64,000 nucleotides of DNA from the NCBI RefSeq assembly GCF_048773025.1, contig NC_133544.1:620001-684000 (forward strand). The letters are read 5' to 3'. Positions 1 to 10,149 of the stretch are shown piece by piece; position 1 is the first letter of the stretch, and the number at the start of each line of letters is the position of its first letter. Under the pieces are notes generated by a model. The model saw nothing but the letters and a program-made list of their open reading frames with translations. It did no database searches and was not told where the DNA came from. A program made the position numbers and the translations under genes. Source of the DNA: Camelus bactrianus. Taxonomy: Eukaryota > Chordata > Mammalia > Artiodactyla > Camelidae.

Positions 1-1331
1 GGATCTGAACTAGGCTGAGGGCTCTGGGGCCGGCCAGAGGAGCTGGGGCGGTTCAAGGCCTGTAGCTCCAGGGACAAGGGTCAGAGAGGGTGTAGGTGAG
101 CAGGGGCCTGCACCAGGAGGGCAGGGGGCGGCCGCAGGAGCCCGGGGACATGGCAGAGAGTTTGAGCCAAGGTCTGAGTAGCTGAGCAGGCCCAGCTGAG
201 GGCTCCTGGGACAGCAGGACCCTTGAGCCCCTGAGGGGCTGGCCAGGTGGCATGCTGGGGTGGAGAGAGGTCCCTGGCAAGGGAGTTCTGTGGAATGAAG
301 GAGAGGGGACACCCATGAGGGGACCCGATGGGCCCCAGTCCTTGGGCTCAAGGGCCCGTGGCGGGATGAGAAAGGAGGGGTGGACGTGCCATAGCCTGGT
401 GGAGTGAAACAGACCCTGGACTGAGCAGAGGGAAGGAAAACGCGGGGCTCGTTCAGGGCCTGAGCTGCGCTGCCAGCCGGAGCAGAGCAGATGGGTCAGG
501 GTGAGAGGAGACAGGCCCGGCCAGGGATGGGCCCGGGCTGCTGGCACCGAACAGGAGAGGAAGGTGGGGGCAGTGTGGGGCTCCAAACTGTGCTGAGGGC
601 TGAGCTGGACTGAGGAAAGACAAGGGCAGAAGGAAAGCAGGGACCTGGGTGCCACGAGCCTGGGGTGGGGTCAGGAGCCCCAGTAGGAGGGGTAAGTGAG
701 CTGAGGGGCTGTAGCTGGAGGTCCAGAAGAGGGACAGGAGCTCCCCGAGGCACAGACTCGGCAGCCGGGCTGAGGCCACAGGGATGAAAGGGGAGGGGCC
801 AAGGAGGAGACTTGCAGGGCCTGGGGCCAGGGGGGCCAGGGGCCAGGGCCCAGGTGCTCTGGCTGCAGAGCTGACCCAGAAGACACGGGCGCGGAGGGCA
901 AAGAGCAGGCCAGGCGAGGGGCCACGAGCAGGCTTCTGGGTGGTGGAGGCCCACCACGCCAAGCAGAGGCCCGCTCACCCAGGGAAGGGCCGGGCTGGGG
1001 CAGCAGGACGGTGAGCTCAGGGGACCAGCAGACGCTGGCCGGGAGCAGGCAGCACTGGTCAGGACTCAGACACAGGGCTCAGTCAGGCCAGGCACTTGCA
1101 GGAGGTCAGGGACCTGGGGGGCTGTCACCCAGGTGATCACCCAGCGCTGACCCACAGCTGCAGAGGCACGAGGCGCCAGGTGGTGAGGGCCCTGCCGGCC
1201 AGCTGCTTTGCAGACATTCTGGAAGCACGTGGGCGCTGGGCTCAGGGGTGCCCAGACCTGGGCTCGTGACACCCTGCCTGGACCCTCCCAGGGGTGAAGC
1301 CCTGGTGGTCACACGGCCTGCTTTCTTGCAG
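1..1331 (+). other. Tail of gamma switch region and intron 5' of IGHG CH1
   Basis: No coding exon is visible. The + strand is G-rich and carries dispersed GAGCTG/GGGCTGAG-like words (for example around 590-610 and 695-720), with short imperfect repeats such as a twice-occurring 'ggctgtagctgg'-like word. This is what the 3' edge of a gamma switch region grading into the S-C intron looks like. The I-gamma promoter and exon and the bulk of S-gamma would lie left of the window. The intron ends in a pyrimidine-rich tract and AG at 1330-1331. Confidence 0.4.
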
Positions 1332-1625
1332 TCTCCACCAAGGTCCCATCGGTCTATCCCCTGACTGCTAGATGTGGGGACACACCTGGCTCCACGGTGG
1401 CCTTCGGCTGCCTGGTCTGGGGCTACATCCCTGAGCCGGTGACGGTGACCTGGTACTCGGGCGCCGTGTCCAGCGGCTTCCACACCTTCCCGTCCATTCT
1501 CATGTCCTCGGGGCTCTACACCCTCAGCAGCTTGGTGACCCTGCCCCCCAGCACCTCGTCCGGCAAGACCTTCATCTGCGACGTAGCCCACCCGGCCAGC
1601 AGCACCAAGGTGGACAAGCGTGTGG
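1332..1625 (+). CDS. IGHG: IGHG CH1 exon (intact frame, predicted skipped)
   Basis: Acceptor AG at 1330-1331. The exon is 294 nt, 98 codons with the incoming G, starting [11 protein letters not shown] and ending KVDKR-V. The two Ig-fold cysteines ([15 protein letters not shown]), the fold tryptophan (VTVTW) and the upstream cysteine in TARCGD normally bonded to a light chain are all present, and there is no stop or frameshift. The donor that should follow position 1625 reads G|ATAAGT, so the invariant GT is AT. In camelid heavy-chain-only genes such a G-to-A change causes the CH1 exon to be removed with its flanking introns. This exon is therefore probably not translated here, although its frame is preserved. 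A conventional IgG1 CH1 is the alternative, but the donor argues against it. Confidence 0.9.
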
Positions 1626-1631
1626 ATAAGT
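1622..1631 (+). promoter_or_regulatory. Inactivated CH1 5' splice site (GT to AT)
   Basis: The sequence is GTGG|ATAAGT with the break after 1625. Restoring one base would give GTGG|GTAAGT, a near-perfect U1 donor. The rest of the donor (A at +3, AGT at +4 to +6) is intact, so a single G-to-A transition at intron base +1 explains CH1 skipping. This matches the published camelid heavy-chain-antibody mechanism. Confidence 0.9.
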
Positions 1632-1941
1632 GGACAGGCCTCAGGGAGGGCGTCCACTCCCAGACAGGACCGAGGTCAGCCCACCTCCCGGCTCGAACCA
1701 CATGCCAGGATGACGACCTCTGCCCAGGGTATCAGAGGAGATGAGGTCACCTCACCTGAAGGCCTCCCAGGCTGTGAGGGGTCCTCTGGGTGTTTCCACC
1801 AGGTTCAAGGTGGGCACAGGCTGGACAACTCTAACCCACAGAACTGGTGCCGATCCGCACCTTCCACAACCTGTCCCTGACCTAAACTCCACCCAGGGCC
1901 ATCTCCCGCCCACAGTAATCCCCCATCTGCTCTCTCTGCAG

Positions 1942-1986
1942 CGCACCACCCCGAAGACCCCAGCTCCCAGTGTCCCAAATGCCCAG
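1942..1986 (+). CDS. IGHG: IGHG hinge exon, short camelid type
   Basis: Acceptor ctgcAG ends at 1941; donor GTAAGG starts at 1987. With the incoming G, the 45 nt encode AHHPEDPSSQCPKCP. Two cysteines in CPKCP provide the inter-heavy-chain disulfides. The AHHxEDPSSxCPKCP pattern is the short hinge known from llama IgG3/alpaca IgG2c-type heavy-chain antibodies, unlike the long Pro-Gln repeat hinge of IgG2a/b. Because its phase matches the VDJ donor as well as a CH1 donor, VDJ-to-hinge splicing keeps frame. There is no cysteine for light-chain pairing. Confidence 0.93.
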
Positions 1987-2115
1987 GTAAGGGAGCGAGG
2001 CTACACCCTCCATCACAGGGAAGTGACCAGACACCAGGCCCTGCCTGATGAGGGAAACATGTGCCCTACAGGAGGCCTGTCCAGGTGCTGACCCACATCT
2101 TGTTTCCCCCACCAG

Positions 2116-2445
2116 CCCCTGAGCTCCTTGGAGGGCCCACGGTCTTCATCTTCCCCCCGAAACCCAAGGACGTCCTCTCCATCACCCTAACACCTAAGGT
2201 CACGTGCGTTGTGGTGGACGTGGGTAAGGAAGACCCTGAGATAGAGTTCAGCTGGTCCGTGGGTGACAAAGAGGTACACACGGCTGAGACAAAGCCAAAG
2301 GAGGAACAGTTCAACAGCACGTACCGCGTGGTCAGCATCCTGACAATCAAGCACCAGGACTGGCTGACGGGGGAGGAGTTCAAGTGCAAGGTCAACAACA
2401 AAGCTCTCCCGGCCCCCATCGAGAGGACCATCTCCAAGGCCAAAG
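2116..2445 (+). CDS. IGHG: IGHG CH2 exon
   Basis: 330 nt, 110 codons, from [19 protein letters not shown] to TISKAKG. Acceptor cccaccAG ends at 2115 and donor GTGGGA starts at 2446. Visible functional elements are the ELLGG lower hinge used by Fc-gamma receptors, the N-glycosylation sequon in EQFNSTYR, the two fold cysteines (VTCVVVD; FKCKVNN), fold tryptophan in EFSWSV, and the HQDW histidine that in other IgG contributes to FcRn binding. Length and motifs match mammalian IgG CH2, so Fc effector functions are expected to be kept. Nothing is broken. Confidence 0.95.
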
Positions 2446-2528
2446 GTGGGACGGACAACGGGCGCGGGAGGGTCCTGTGGGGCTGCTCGGAGTGACCGTC
2501 GGGCTCACAGACACGCCTGTCCCCACAG

Positions 2529-2857
2529 GGCAGACCCGGGAGCCGCAGGTGTACACCCTGGCCCCACACAGGGAAGAGCTGGCCAAGGACACCGTGAGCG
2601 TAACCTGCCTGGTCAAAGGCTTCTACCCACCTGACATCAACGTTGAGTGGCAGAGGAATGGGCAGCCGGAGTCAGAGGGCGCCTACGCCACCACGCTGCC
2701 CCAGCAGGACAACGACGGGACCTACTTCCTCTACAGCAAGCTCTCGGTGGGAAAGAACACGTGGCAGCAGGGAGAAACCTTCACCTGTGTGGTGATGCAC
2801 GAGGCCCTGCACAACCACTCCACCCAGAAATCCATCACCCAGTCTTCGGGTAAATGA
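2529..2857 (+). CDS. IGHG: IGHG CH3 exon with secreted C terminus
   Basis: Begins [18 protein letters not shown] after acceptor cacAG (2527-2528) and ends SITQSSGK then TGA at 2855-2857. Ig cysteines ([20 protein letters not shown]) and tryptophans are present. The FcRn-region MHEALHNH is kept, followed by STQKS where human IgG1 has YTQKS. The final ggt-aaa codons hide the membrane donor: G|GTAAAT with the break after 2849, which joins M1 in frame by making Glu. Use of the TGA and the poly(A) signal near 2962 gives secreted IgG. Confidence 0.95.
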
Positions 2858-2961
2858 GCCTCACCCCGGCACCCCAGCGAACACCCCTCCCCGAGGCCCT
2901 CAGGGTCCAGCACGGATGCCTGAGCCCCACCCCTGTGTACATACCTCCCGGGCCAGCATGA

Positions 2962-2967
2962 AATAAA
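2962..2967 (+). promoter_or_regulatory. IGHG secreted poly(A) signal AATAAA
   Basis: AATAAA lies 105 bases after the secreted stop, followed by a GT-rich segment (ctgtcatggttctttctgtg) after 2999 that fits a downstream element. Its position is typical for secreted IgG transcripts. Confidence 0.85.
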
Positions 2968-4289
2968 ACACCCAGTGCCTCCCTGGGGCCCTGCAACCCT
3001 GTCATGGTTCTTTCTGTGCAGAGCTCCGGCGCTCGCCGGGCCTGCGGGAGGCGGGGGCAGGCCACGTTCTGAGGACAAACCTCTTGTCAACGGAGGTAGG
3101 CAGCAGCCCGAGGCCACAGAGGGGGCTCTGCCAGAGGCAGCAGCTCCCCAGGGTCCAGCGTCCGGCCAGCACCTACTCAGGCTGGAGTGTGTAGAGGGGA
3201 CGGGTAGAGCCTCGCAGGAACCCTCACGGAAATAAGTGCACGGTTCTTCCCACCTCTGTCCAAGCCCAACTGTGGGACAGTGGCAGGTCCTTGTCCCCGC
3301 AGTTCCTATCCCTGGGGCCTAGAGAAACCACGTGCTGACACCCTGTCAACATGGGAGCCACGCCTGGCCGGCGATGGGGGCACAGGCCTCCTGCTCCCAG
3401 GACACACGGAGATCAGGCCCCACCCTCCCGCAGGCGAGGTGCTCAGGGCCAGATCTGTACACTCGAGGGGACACTCACCCAGACTCGTAGGAAAAAAGCC
3501 CTCTCATGGAGCACACCAGCCTGCACACCCCTCGTCCACCTGCAAACTCACGCACACGCATGTGCCTGTGCAACTGCACACAAGGGCACAACCACAAAAC
3601 TGCACACAAGCCAGCCTTGCTCACTGGGTCCTCAATGGGGTACCCGCCCAGGGCCAGAACAGAGCCTGGAGCCAGGTCTCGTGAACCCTCTGTGGACACC
3701 AGCTTGTTCCCCACTCCTCAAAGCCCCAGCAGCACTGACCACACTCTGACCACACTGGCCAGCTCAGACCCCCACCCCTCCTCTCCCCAGGACACCTGCG
3801 CCCCCTCCTCAACACACAGAGACCCAACACCCCATTGGTCCCTAGCACGCCCACCCCACCCCCTCGGGCACAGAGGGACACCCCAAGGTTGCCTCCGCCC
3901 TTCCCTGCAGTAGTACCCACCACAGACCTGCTCTGCAGACCCCTGCCGTCTAGGCCTGGCCTCCAGTGGGAGGGAAGGCAGGGGTCAGGGCACCCTCTCC
4001 CCAGAGGACCCCATGAAAGGCACCGCAGAGGAGAGGATGAGGGACACCCACTGGCCAGGCCGAGATCTGGGCCCAAGGAGTCCGGCCAAGACTGAGGCCC
4101 AAGCTGGAGGAACGGGGGACACGAGGTCGGTGCCCAGGGATTGACCTCAGGGAACCATTGATCCAGCCACCCAGGGGGATCCTAGTGCCCCACCTGCCCG
4201 GTCACAGAGAGACCCACACTCAGGCGCCACTGACCCTGCCCTGGCACATCACGGGCAGCCACAGAGCTGACCACCACCTCCCTGTCCAG
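2968..4289 (+). other. IGHG CH3-M1 intron and 3' flank of secreted form
   Basis: 1.3 kb with no exon recognised. It contains a CACA-rich stretch around 3540-3615 (cacacgcatg, gcacacaagg words) and C-rich repeats around 3720-3850. The 3' end is acceptor ctgtccAG at 4288-4289. Confidence 0.7.
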
Positions 4290-4423
4290 AGCCACTCCTG
4301 GAGGAGGAGAGCTGTGCCGAGGCCCAGAGCGGGGAGCTGGACGGGCTGTGGACCACCATCTCCATCTTCATCACCCTCTTCCTGCTCAGCGTGTGCTACA
4401 GCGCCACAGTGACCCTCTTCAAG
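4290..4423 (+). CDS. IGHG: IGHG membrane exon M1
   Basis: 134 nt. It encodes an acidic extracellular linker ([19 protein letters not shown]) containing one cysteine, then a transmembrane segment starting [16 protein letters not shown] and continuing [10 protein letters not shown]. The polar TT, S and Y residues within the membrane stretch are the conserved face that pairs with CD79A/CD79B in the B-cell receptor. The acceptor ends at 4289 and the donor GTGGGC begins at 4424, in phase 0. It is spliced from the hidden donor in the CH3 exon. Confidence 0.95.
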
Positions 4424-4802
4424 GTGGGCGGGCCAGGCGAGCTGTCCCTGCTGTCCCCACACAGTGCCCGCACAGTCCCCCTTCCCTGTCCACTCCCTGT
4501 CCCTCCCTGTCCCTCCCTGTCCCCTTCCTGTCCCCTCACAGTCCCGTCACTGTCTCCTCACTCTCCCCTCTTGTCCTTTCTGTCCACTGTCTGTCCTTCT
4601 CTGTCTCTCCAGTCCATTCTGTTCTCTCACTGTCCCTCTCTGTCCCTGTCGGGACCTCGCTGTACGTAGCTATGCCCACGCAGTCCTCGCGCCACCCCAC
4701 CGGAGCACACTCGCGGCCGGCAGTCCCCGGGCTGGGAGGCCAGGTCCTTGGGGGAAGCTGGCATGGGGGCCCCGGCTGTGCTCACACCCGCCGTCCCTGC
4801 AG
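4424..4802 (+). repeat. IGHG M1-M2 intron with CCCTGTCC pyrimidine repeats
   Basis: Between about 4480 and 4650 the + strand is almost pure C/T, built of repeated ctccctgtcc and cctctctgtcc words (low-complexity, about 10-bp unit). The rest is unique. The acceptor ccctgcAG ends at 4802. Confidence 0.75.
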
Positions 4803-4886
4803 GTGAAGTGGATCTTCTCCTCGGTGGTGGAGCTGAAGCGGACGATCGTCCCAGACTACAGAAACATGATCGGGCAGGGGGCCTAG
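4803..4886 (+). CDS. IGHG: IGHG membrane exon M2 (cytoplasmic tail)
   Basis: Encodes 27 residues, [20 protein letters not shown] followed by NMIGQGA, then TAG at 4884-4886. VKW is the conserved start of class-switched receptor tails. The DYRNM segment is the immunoglobulin tail tyrosine motif, which in membrane IgG recruits GRB2 after phosphorylation and boosts memory-cell signalling. Length matches the family (28 in human). Present in heavy-chain-only IgG too, so the receptor form should signal normally. Confidence 0.94.
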   Translation: MKWIFSSVVELKRTIVPDYRNMIGQGA

Positions 4887-5889
4887 CGTGTCCTCTGGGG
4901 GTGTCCACGGCCACCCCAGGCCCCAGAGGTACCCCGATCATCGCTCCGAGCTGCTCAGCCACTACTCCGCCCGCTGCCCTGCCAGCTCTGAACTCTCGGC
5001 CATGTTCACCCGCACCTCCATCCTCCGACCTCACGGCCACCACCGACCACACCCTGCACCCTGCCCACCTTCAGGGGACCAAGTGCACAGCAGGTGCTAC
5101 CACCAACCTGAGCTGAGGGGTCTACCTGTCCTCACCGGGAGTGCCCGGGGCACCCTGGGGTTCCTCTGGAAGAGCAGGAAGCTGGCATCCCGGGGCAGTG
5201 GGCACGGCCCGCGCTCTCTGGACACCATCAGGCCAGATGACCAAGGACGGTTCCAAAAAGGAGGCACACTGTGTGAGATGTCTGCTGGAACAGTGCTGCC
5301 CCGGCCGACCTCACTCAGCAGGGAAGCTTCTGGATGTGCCACCAATGGTCAGCAGAGTACTCAGCTCTGAGAAGGGCCTGAGCCCATGGCCCCTACAGGA
5401 GCCAGGCCTGCCAGGAAGGGGGTGAGGTCTCCCAACTCCAGCTTCCCAGAGACGGGCCTGGTGACCGGGTCCCCCACGGGCAGAAAGCAGCCTCGCTGGA
5501 CAGAGCAAGAGGGACACTGGCAAAAAGGGCACTGGCCTCAGCCACCCTATCCCGTGGCCAGCGGCCTGAGACACCTTCAGCAGGAGCACTCTGCACTAGG
5601 CGGTGTGGTGAGAGGCGAGCCCCGGGAGGAGGGAGCCCAACAGCCTGGCGTCCCGGCCCCAGACCCCGGGGCCTCTCCTGTCTTCTCCCTGGATGGGGAG
5701 GGGCAGGCCCCACTGCCGGGTGGTGGCGGGGGAGTGGGGGCGCTACAGCCAGAGGTCACGCCAGGCCTCGCTTGGGAAGCTGTGCATCCTTTCTAAAAGT
5801 CTGGCGCCCACGAACTTTCTGCGCTGTTTAACTTTGGTTGGGTTTTTTGTTGGGAGACTCTGGCTTGTCATGTTTTGGGTTGTTCAGAC
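4887..5889 (+). other. IGHG membrane-form 3' UTR
   Basis: About 1 kb between the membrane stop and the membrane poly(A) signal. No other gene is recognised. It is GC-rich and unique until a T-rich stretch around 5830-5885. The long membrane 3' UTR is usual for IgG genes. Confidence 0.7.
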
Positions 5890-5895
5890 AATAAA
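5890..5895 (+). promoter_or_regulatory. IGHG membrane poly(A) signal AATAAA
   Basis: AATAAA in the context cagacAATAAAgcatc, about 1 kb after the M2 stop, with a TG-rich stretch (gctgtctggg, ctctgtgttg) just downstream. This fits the distal poly(A) site used by membrane gamma mRNA. Confidence 0.75.
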
Positions 5896-6084
5896 GCATC
5901 CTTTACCATTCCATAGCTGTCTGGGAATCGCTCTGTGTTGCGGCCCCTCCCCTGGTGCCTCCACAGCCTGTCCGCCCTCCACACCCTCCCAGCCCCAGGC
6001 CCCAGCTCTCCCCCCACCACACCCATCCCTGGGGTTCCCTGGGGGCGCGGAGTCAGCAGCAAGTCCCAGGTGTCGGACGCCTGG

Positions 6085-6290
6085 TCAGCATGGCTGCTGT
6101 AACACGCAGCACAGTCGGGTTGGAACCACAGAAATGATTGTCTCCCGTCCTGGAGCGGCACGTCCCAGGTCGAGGAGCGTGAGGGCCACTGTGCCCACCG
6201 GCTGCCAAGGCTGCAGGGCCGGAGTCAGGACTCGGTCCTCCTGGGAGGCCAGACCCTGAGCTCCAGTCCCTCCTGGTGGTTCCATCTCAA
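6085..6290 (-). mobile_element. MLT1-like LTR fragment (ERVL-MaLR), degenerate
   Basis: Words resembling the minus-strand end of MLT1/MST LTRs (tgctgtaacac, gttggaaccacagaaatg, cctggagcg) occur in the right order. It is an ancient LTR remnant, likely older than 100 million years, and is partial. The assignment rests on recognition by eye. Confidence 0.45.
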
Positions 6291-7380
6291 AGGAACAGTC
6301 TCAGGTCCCGGGTTGCAGGAGACACAGCACTCCCCAGAGGGCAGACACAGGAGCCACAGCTGTCTGCCCTTCGCAGGAAATGCTCCAGGAAACGGAGGCC
6401 AGCGCCTGGTCAGGGTTGGCTCTGCTGGGCGATCCAGGCCAGCACTACTGGAGAGCTCAGTCATCCACGGGACACGGCCATGGGCGGCTGGACATTGTCC
6501 AAGTGTCTGTGTGAGCCTTTCAGTGTGTCAGGGCAGAGGGGGCGAAATCAATATGCCGAGTCTGTGGCTCCACGGCCCCAGGGGAGGCCAGCAGGACAGG
6601 CTCCTGGCGGGGAGTTGGGACCAGCACTGAGTGTCTGTCAGTAAAGCCACAGCACCCCAGGGACATTGGGAAGGGCCATTCCAGCTTCCTGTGGCGGAAA
6701 GACAAACAGACAGACAAACAGAGAGACAGAGGAAGACAGAGAATTTTATGCAGTACAGGGATTGCTCGCTCCAGTGGGCTCCGCACCAAAGACGGTGAGG
6801 CCATGGGGCGGGCAGCCGGGTCCAGGAACATGGCCGGCCCTCAGGGACCCTGCCAGGCGTGAGGACACTGGGCACCCTCTGCCTCCAGGGTGCTCCGGAA
6901 ACCATCCTGGGGGTCTCCCCCACTCGCAATCTCCCTCACACGGAACACCTAACCAACAAGCTGAACATGCCTATGGTCCCTGCGGCCTGCCCGGCCCCAG
7001 GCCCTGCCCCTCACCCCCATCCCCTGGACCACGGATCTGCCTCCAGCCACACATTCCCATGGGGACAGCAGGACGGTCGATACCGGGCTGGCCCCACGGG
7101 TCCTCGAGGAGCACCAGTCCCAGAACAGCTGCCCCCCACCAGGCCTGAGGGCCCCGTCCTGACCCTGGGGCAACACCAGGCCACAGCGCATAACCCATGC
7201 ACAACCCCTCCTGGGCCCCTGGAAGCCAAGTGGCCGACGCCTTCCCTTGAGCCCCTGGGTCAGCACCGGTGTGAGCCTGAAGTCAGCCTCCTGCTGCTCC
7301 TGTCCCCTCGGGGCCCTGCCCCGGGCAAGACCACCGACACACTCCTGTCAGCGTCACACCTCTCCTGCCTGCACCCCCAT

Positions 7381-7382
<2 letters not shown>
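6291..7382. other. Intergenic spacer between IGHG and IGHE, first part
   Basis: No gene or recognisable element except a short CAGACAAACAGA repeat near 6700-6740. Open frames here are GC-driven and lack any family pattern. Confidence 0.6.
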
Positions 7383-7458
<76 letters not shown>

Positions 7459-7460
7459 CA
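7383..7460 (+). repeat. (CA)n microsatellite
   Basis: Run of CA dinucleotides broken only by two CAAACA interruptions, about 78 bp. Likely length-polymorphic. Confidence 0.95.
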
Positions 7461-7549
7461 CCCCCTGGGCTGCCACCCCACTGCGCCTCTGGGCCCCCAC
7501 CAGGTGCCCCCTCCTCCCGCACTCCAAGGGGAACGTCTGCCACTCTGAG

Positions 7550-8190
7550 CTTTGAAAACCTGCATTGCTGTCCGTGTGTGGTGTCCGTGGATGTGGAGAA
7601 AAGAAACCCTTGTGCACTGTTGGTGAGGACATAAAATGGCATTACCGTTGTGCAAAACGGTTTGGAAGCCCCTCAGAGAAATTTCAGAAACAACTACCAC
7701 ACTTGCAGCAATCCCACTGCTTACAATAAACCCGAGCGAACAGGCAACAAGTCTTAAAGAGGCACTTGAACACCCACTTCCCAGCAGCTCCGTTGACAAT
7801 ACCTACCACGAGGCGGGAACGCGAGTGTCCTTCCGTGGATGGACAGATGAGCACGATGTGGGCTGAGCGTACAATGGAACAGCACTGCCCCTGAAGAAAG
7901 AGGAACAGTGTGACGTGTGTGACAGCACGGGGGCACCTGGAGGACATCGGAACGCGTACCGTGAGCCAGGGGCAAGACGGTGAATCGTGTGCGATTCCAC
8001 TTGTGTGAGCGATTACGAGTGGCCGCATTCCCAGAAAGACAAAACACAGAAGTGGCTGCAGCCGGGGGAGAACGGGGGGTGTTGTTTACGGGCATAGGGT
8101 TTCACACGTAAAGACGGGGAGAGTTATGGAGACGCAGGTGGTCGTGATTGCACTTTATGAATGTACTCACTGTCCCCAAGACCCGGAGAA
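7550..8190 (+). mobile_element. LINE-1 3' fragment (old L1M type)
   Basis: Degenerate L1 ORF2 C-terminal and 3' UTR text in L1 order: gaaacccttgtgcactgttgg, then aaaacggtttgg, then gcaatcccac, and at the end gagacgcaggtggtcgtgattgcac and gaatgtactcact. These match the conserved end of L1M elements. Sequence decay indicates insertion long before camelids. Confidence 0.7.
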
Positions 8191-9419
8191 AGGTGTAACA
8201 TGGTACACTTCCTTAGGGGCAACTCCTATTCTTTTACCACGATAAAAAAAACCTTTTAAGCGGGAGAAATCTAACCCATTCAATAACATCTGAACGCCTT
8301 CAGGAAGACCTGGAGCCTGTGTCCCTCCCTGTGGAAGAAACCGGCTGCAGCAGGTTGCAGCTGCACACCTGCCTGGCCCAGGGCTGACCCCCTGCGGAGG
8401 CCGGCGGACGCCGCGGGAGCAGCGTCTCCACGCTGACGGCGTGAGGGTGCAGGGCAGTGACAACGTGCACGGCTGCAGCACAGCCCCCCAGCCAAAGGAC
8501 GGCTCCTACAGTTTGCTCTCCAACAGGTGTAAACTTCTCTTCTGAACAACCCTAACCTAGAGACACACAAACGGAAGGGAACGCTAAGAAAGCTGCTCAC
8601 GCCTTAGCTAACCTGACGTAGAACAAGGACAGCACTACCCACTGCGTGTCGGCCACCGTGGACCACGTTAAGTTTCCCGATTAAAAGGCAGCAATACACT
8701 TTGCGTTTCCACCTAACGCAGGGAAATTACCTCACATGTAATATAAAATTGCCAACCCTCCTCCAGGAAAGGCTTGAACTCCTATTGCCTATCTTACGCT
8801 GATGTTCACTTCTCGTGTTGATGAATAACCTCCGTCTTGGGTGTCCTGCAGCTTATATGCTGAGGTATGTAGCATCACCACTAGCACGTCTTATGTCAGA
8901 CGGAAGAGGGTGGGGGCGGCCGGTACAGGTTGGTTATGAGAGAAGGAGACGGAGACGGTGGAGCAGAAGGACACAGAGCACATTCACATTACATCTACAT
9001 GAGGACCACGTCTCACTGGAGAAAAATGGAGACGGGCAGAGAGACTCCTGTACAGCCAAGGCGCTGAAGAAAGGTCCACGAGGAGTCACGTAGGGAGGGA
9101 AGAGAGGTACTCGGTTTGGAGCGCAGCCTCGAGGAGGGGACCCGGGACGGGGAGACACGTCATGGGCCCGGAGGTCTTCCCTGGGGAGAGGGCAGCTTGA
9201 GAGCATTAGTAATATGAATGCTAACCAAGTTAGGGAAAAGAACAGATGAAAACAGTTTGAACCTTCACAGGGACCTGGAAAATATAAAAAGAGAACCACT
9301 CACCAGAGGGGTACAATAGCTAAAACTTAAAACACTGGAAGGGGCGAACAGGGGACTAGGTGACACCGGAGACCCCACGCGACCTGGAAGACAGAACCAT
9401 GGGAATTACCCAGTCAGAA
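8191..9419. other. Spacer, nothing recognised
   Basis: Mixed unique DNA. The stretch around 8930-9080 has AG-rich words that might be the 5' portion of an L1 element but is too degraded to call. No coding gene is seen. Confidence 0.5.
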
Positions 9420-10080
9420 CTACAAAAGGAAGAACAACTTTTTTAAAATTGAGAGCAGTTTAAGGAATCTATGGAACTACATCCACTGTCCTAACATTGG
9501 CATGATCGGGCTCCCAGAAGCAGAAGAGAGAGAGAAAACAGTTGAAAATGTACTTAATGAAATTATGGCAAAAACTCACCAACCATGAAGAAAGAGAGAC
9601 ATTTCCAGGCGTAGGAATCACACAGTCCCAAACAAACAGAACCCACAGAGACCCACACCAGGACACGTCACAATTAAATTGGCAAAAGTTAAGGATAAAG
9701 AGAGAATTCTGAAGACAGAAAGAGAACAACACTGTCACGGACAAGGAACTGCCACAAAGTTAGCAGTTGATTTTTCTGCAGAAACTCTGCAGACCACACG
9801 GGAGAGGAATGATCTAAACAAATGCTGAATGGAAAATACCTACAACCTAGGAGGTGTCACCCCGCAAATTTGTCGTTTACACCTGAAGGAGAGACAAGAA
9901 CTTCCCAGGCAAGCAAACACTGGAGCAGTTCATCAACCCTCAGAGACACGTCAAAGGTCTTCCTGGAGGGGAACACACAGGCTATTGCAAGATGCAAGAA
10001 TTTACAGCAAAGGCAAATCCCACTAAAAGGCAAATTAAAGCCTGAGGGCCATCAACTAAATAAGCAAAAGATTAAAAGAT
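9420..10080 (+). mobile_element. LINE-1 fragment, ORF1 region
   Basis: Order of words follows mammalian L1 ORF1: cccagaagcagaagagagag, aatgaaattatggcaaaaac, cacgtcacaattaaattggc, aaagttaaggataaagagag, then gatttttctgcagaaactct and ctgaatggaaaatacctac. It is a decayed, non-coding copy in sense with the Ig genes. Confidence 0.75.
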
Positions 10081-10149
10081 AAAATACATAAAATTAACTG
10101 TGACTGCAGTAAACAGCAGTTCACAGGAAGAAGTAAAATATAACATCAA

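Larger units (their letters stand above)
1332..5895 (+). other. IGHG: IGHG gene, camelid heavy-chain-only type (short hinge)
   Basis: Whole gamma constant gene: CH1 1332-1625, hinge 1942-1986, CH2 2116-2445, CH3 2529-2857 with the secreted stop, M1 4290-4423, M2 4803-4886, secreted poly(A) signal near 2962, membrane poly(A) signal near 5890. All exon joins are phase 1 except M1-M2 (phase 0), as in other IGHG genes. The CH1 donor is AT instead of GT, so VDJ should splice to the hinge; the joining G plus hinge 'cg' makes Ala, keeping frame. The secreted constant part would be 234 residues (hinge, CH2, CH3) with no CH1 to hold a light chain. It resembles the llama IgG3/alpaca IgG2c short-hinge isotype. 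It is the last gamma gene before epsilon. Exact isotype naming is uncertain because names differ between camelid species. Confidence 0.93.

Noticed and set aside
1332-1625. Conventional IgG1 CH1
   Set aside because: Donor AT instead of GT and heavy-chain-only hinge.
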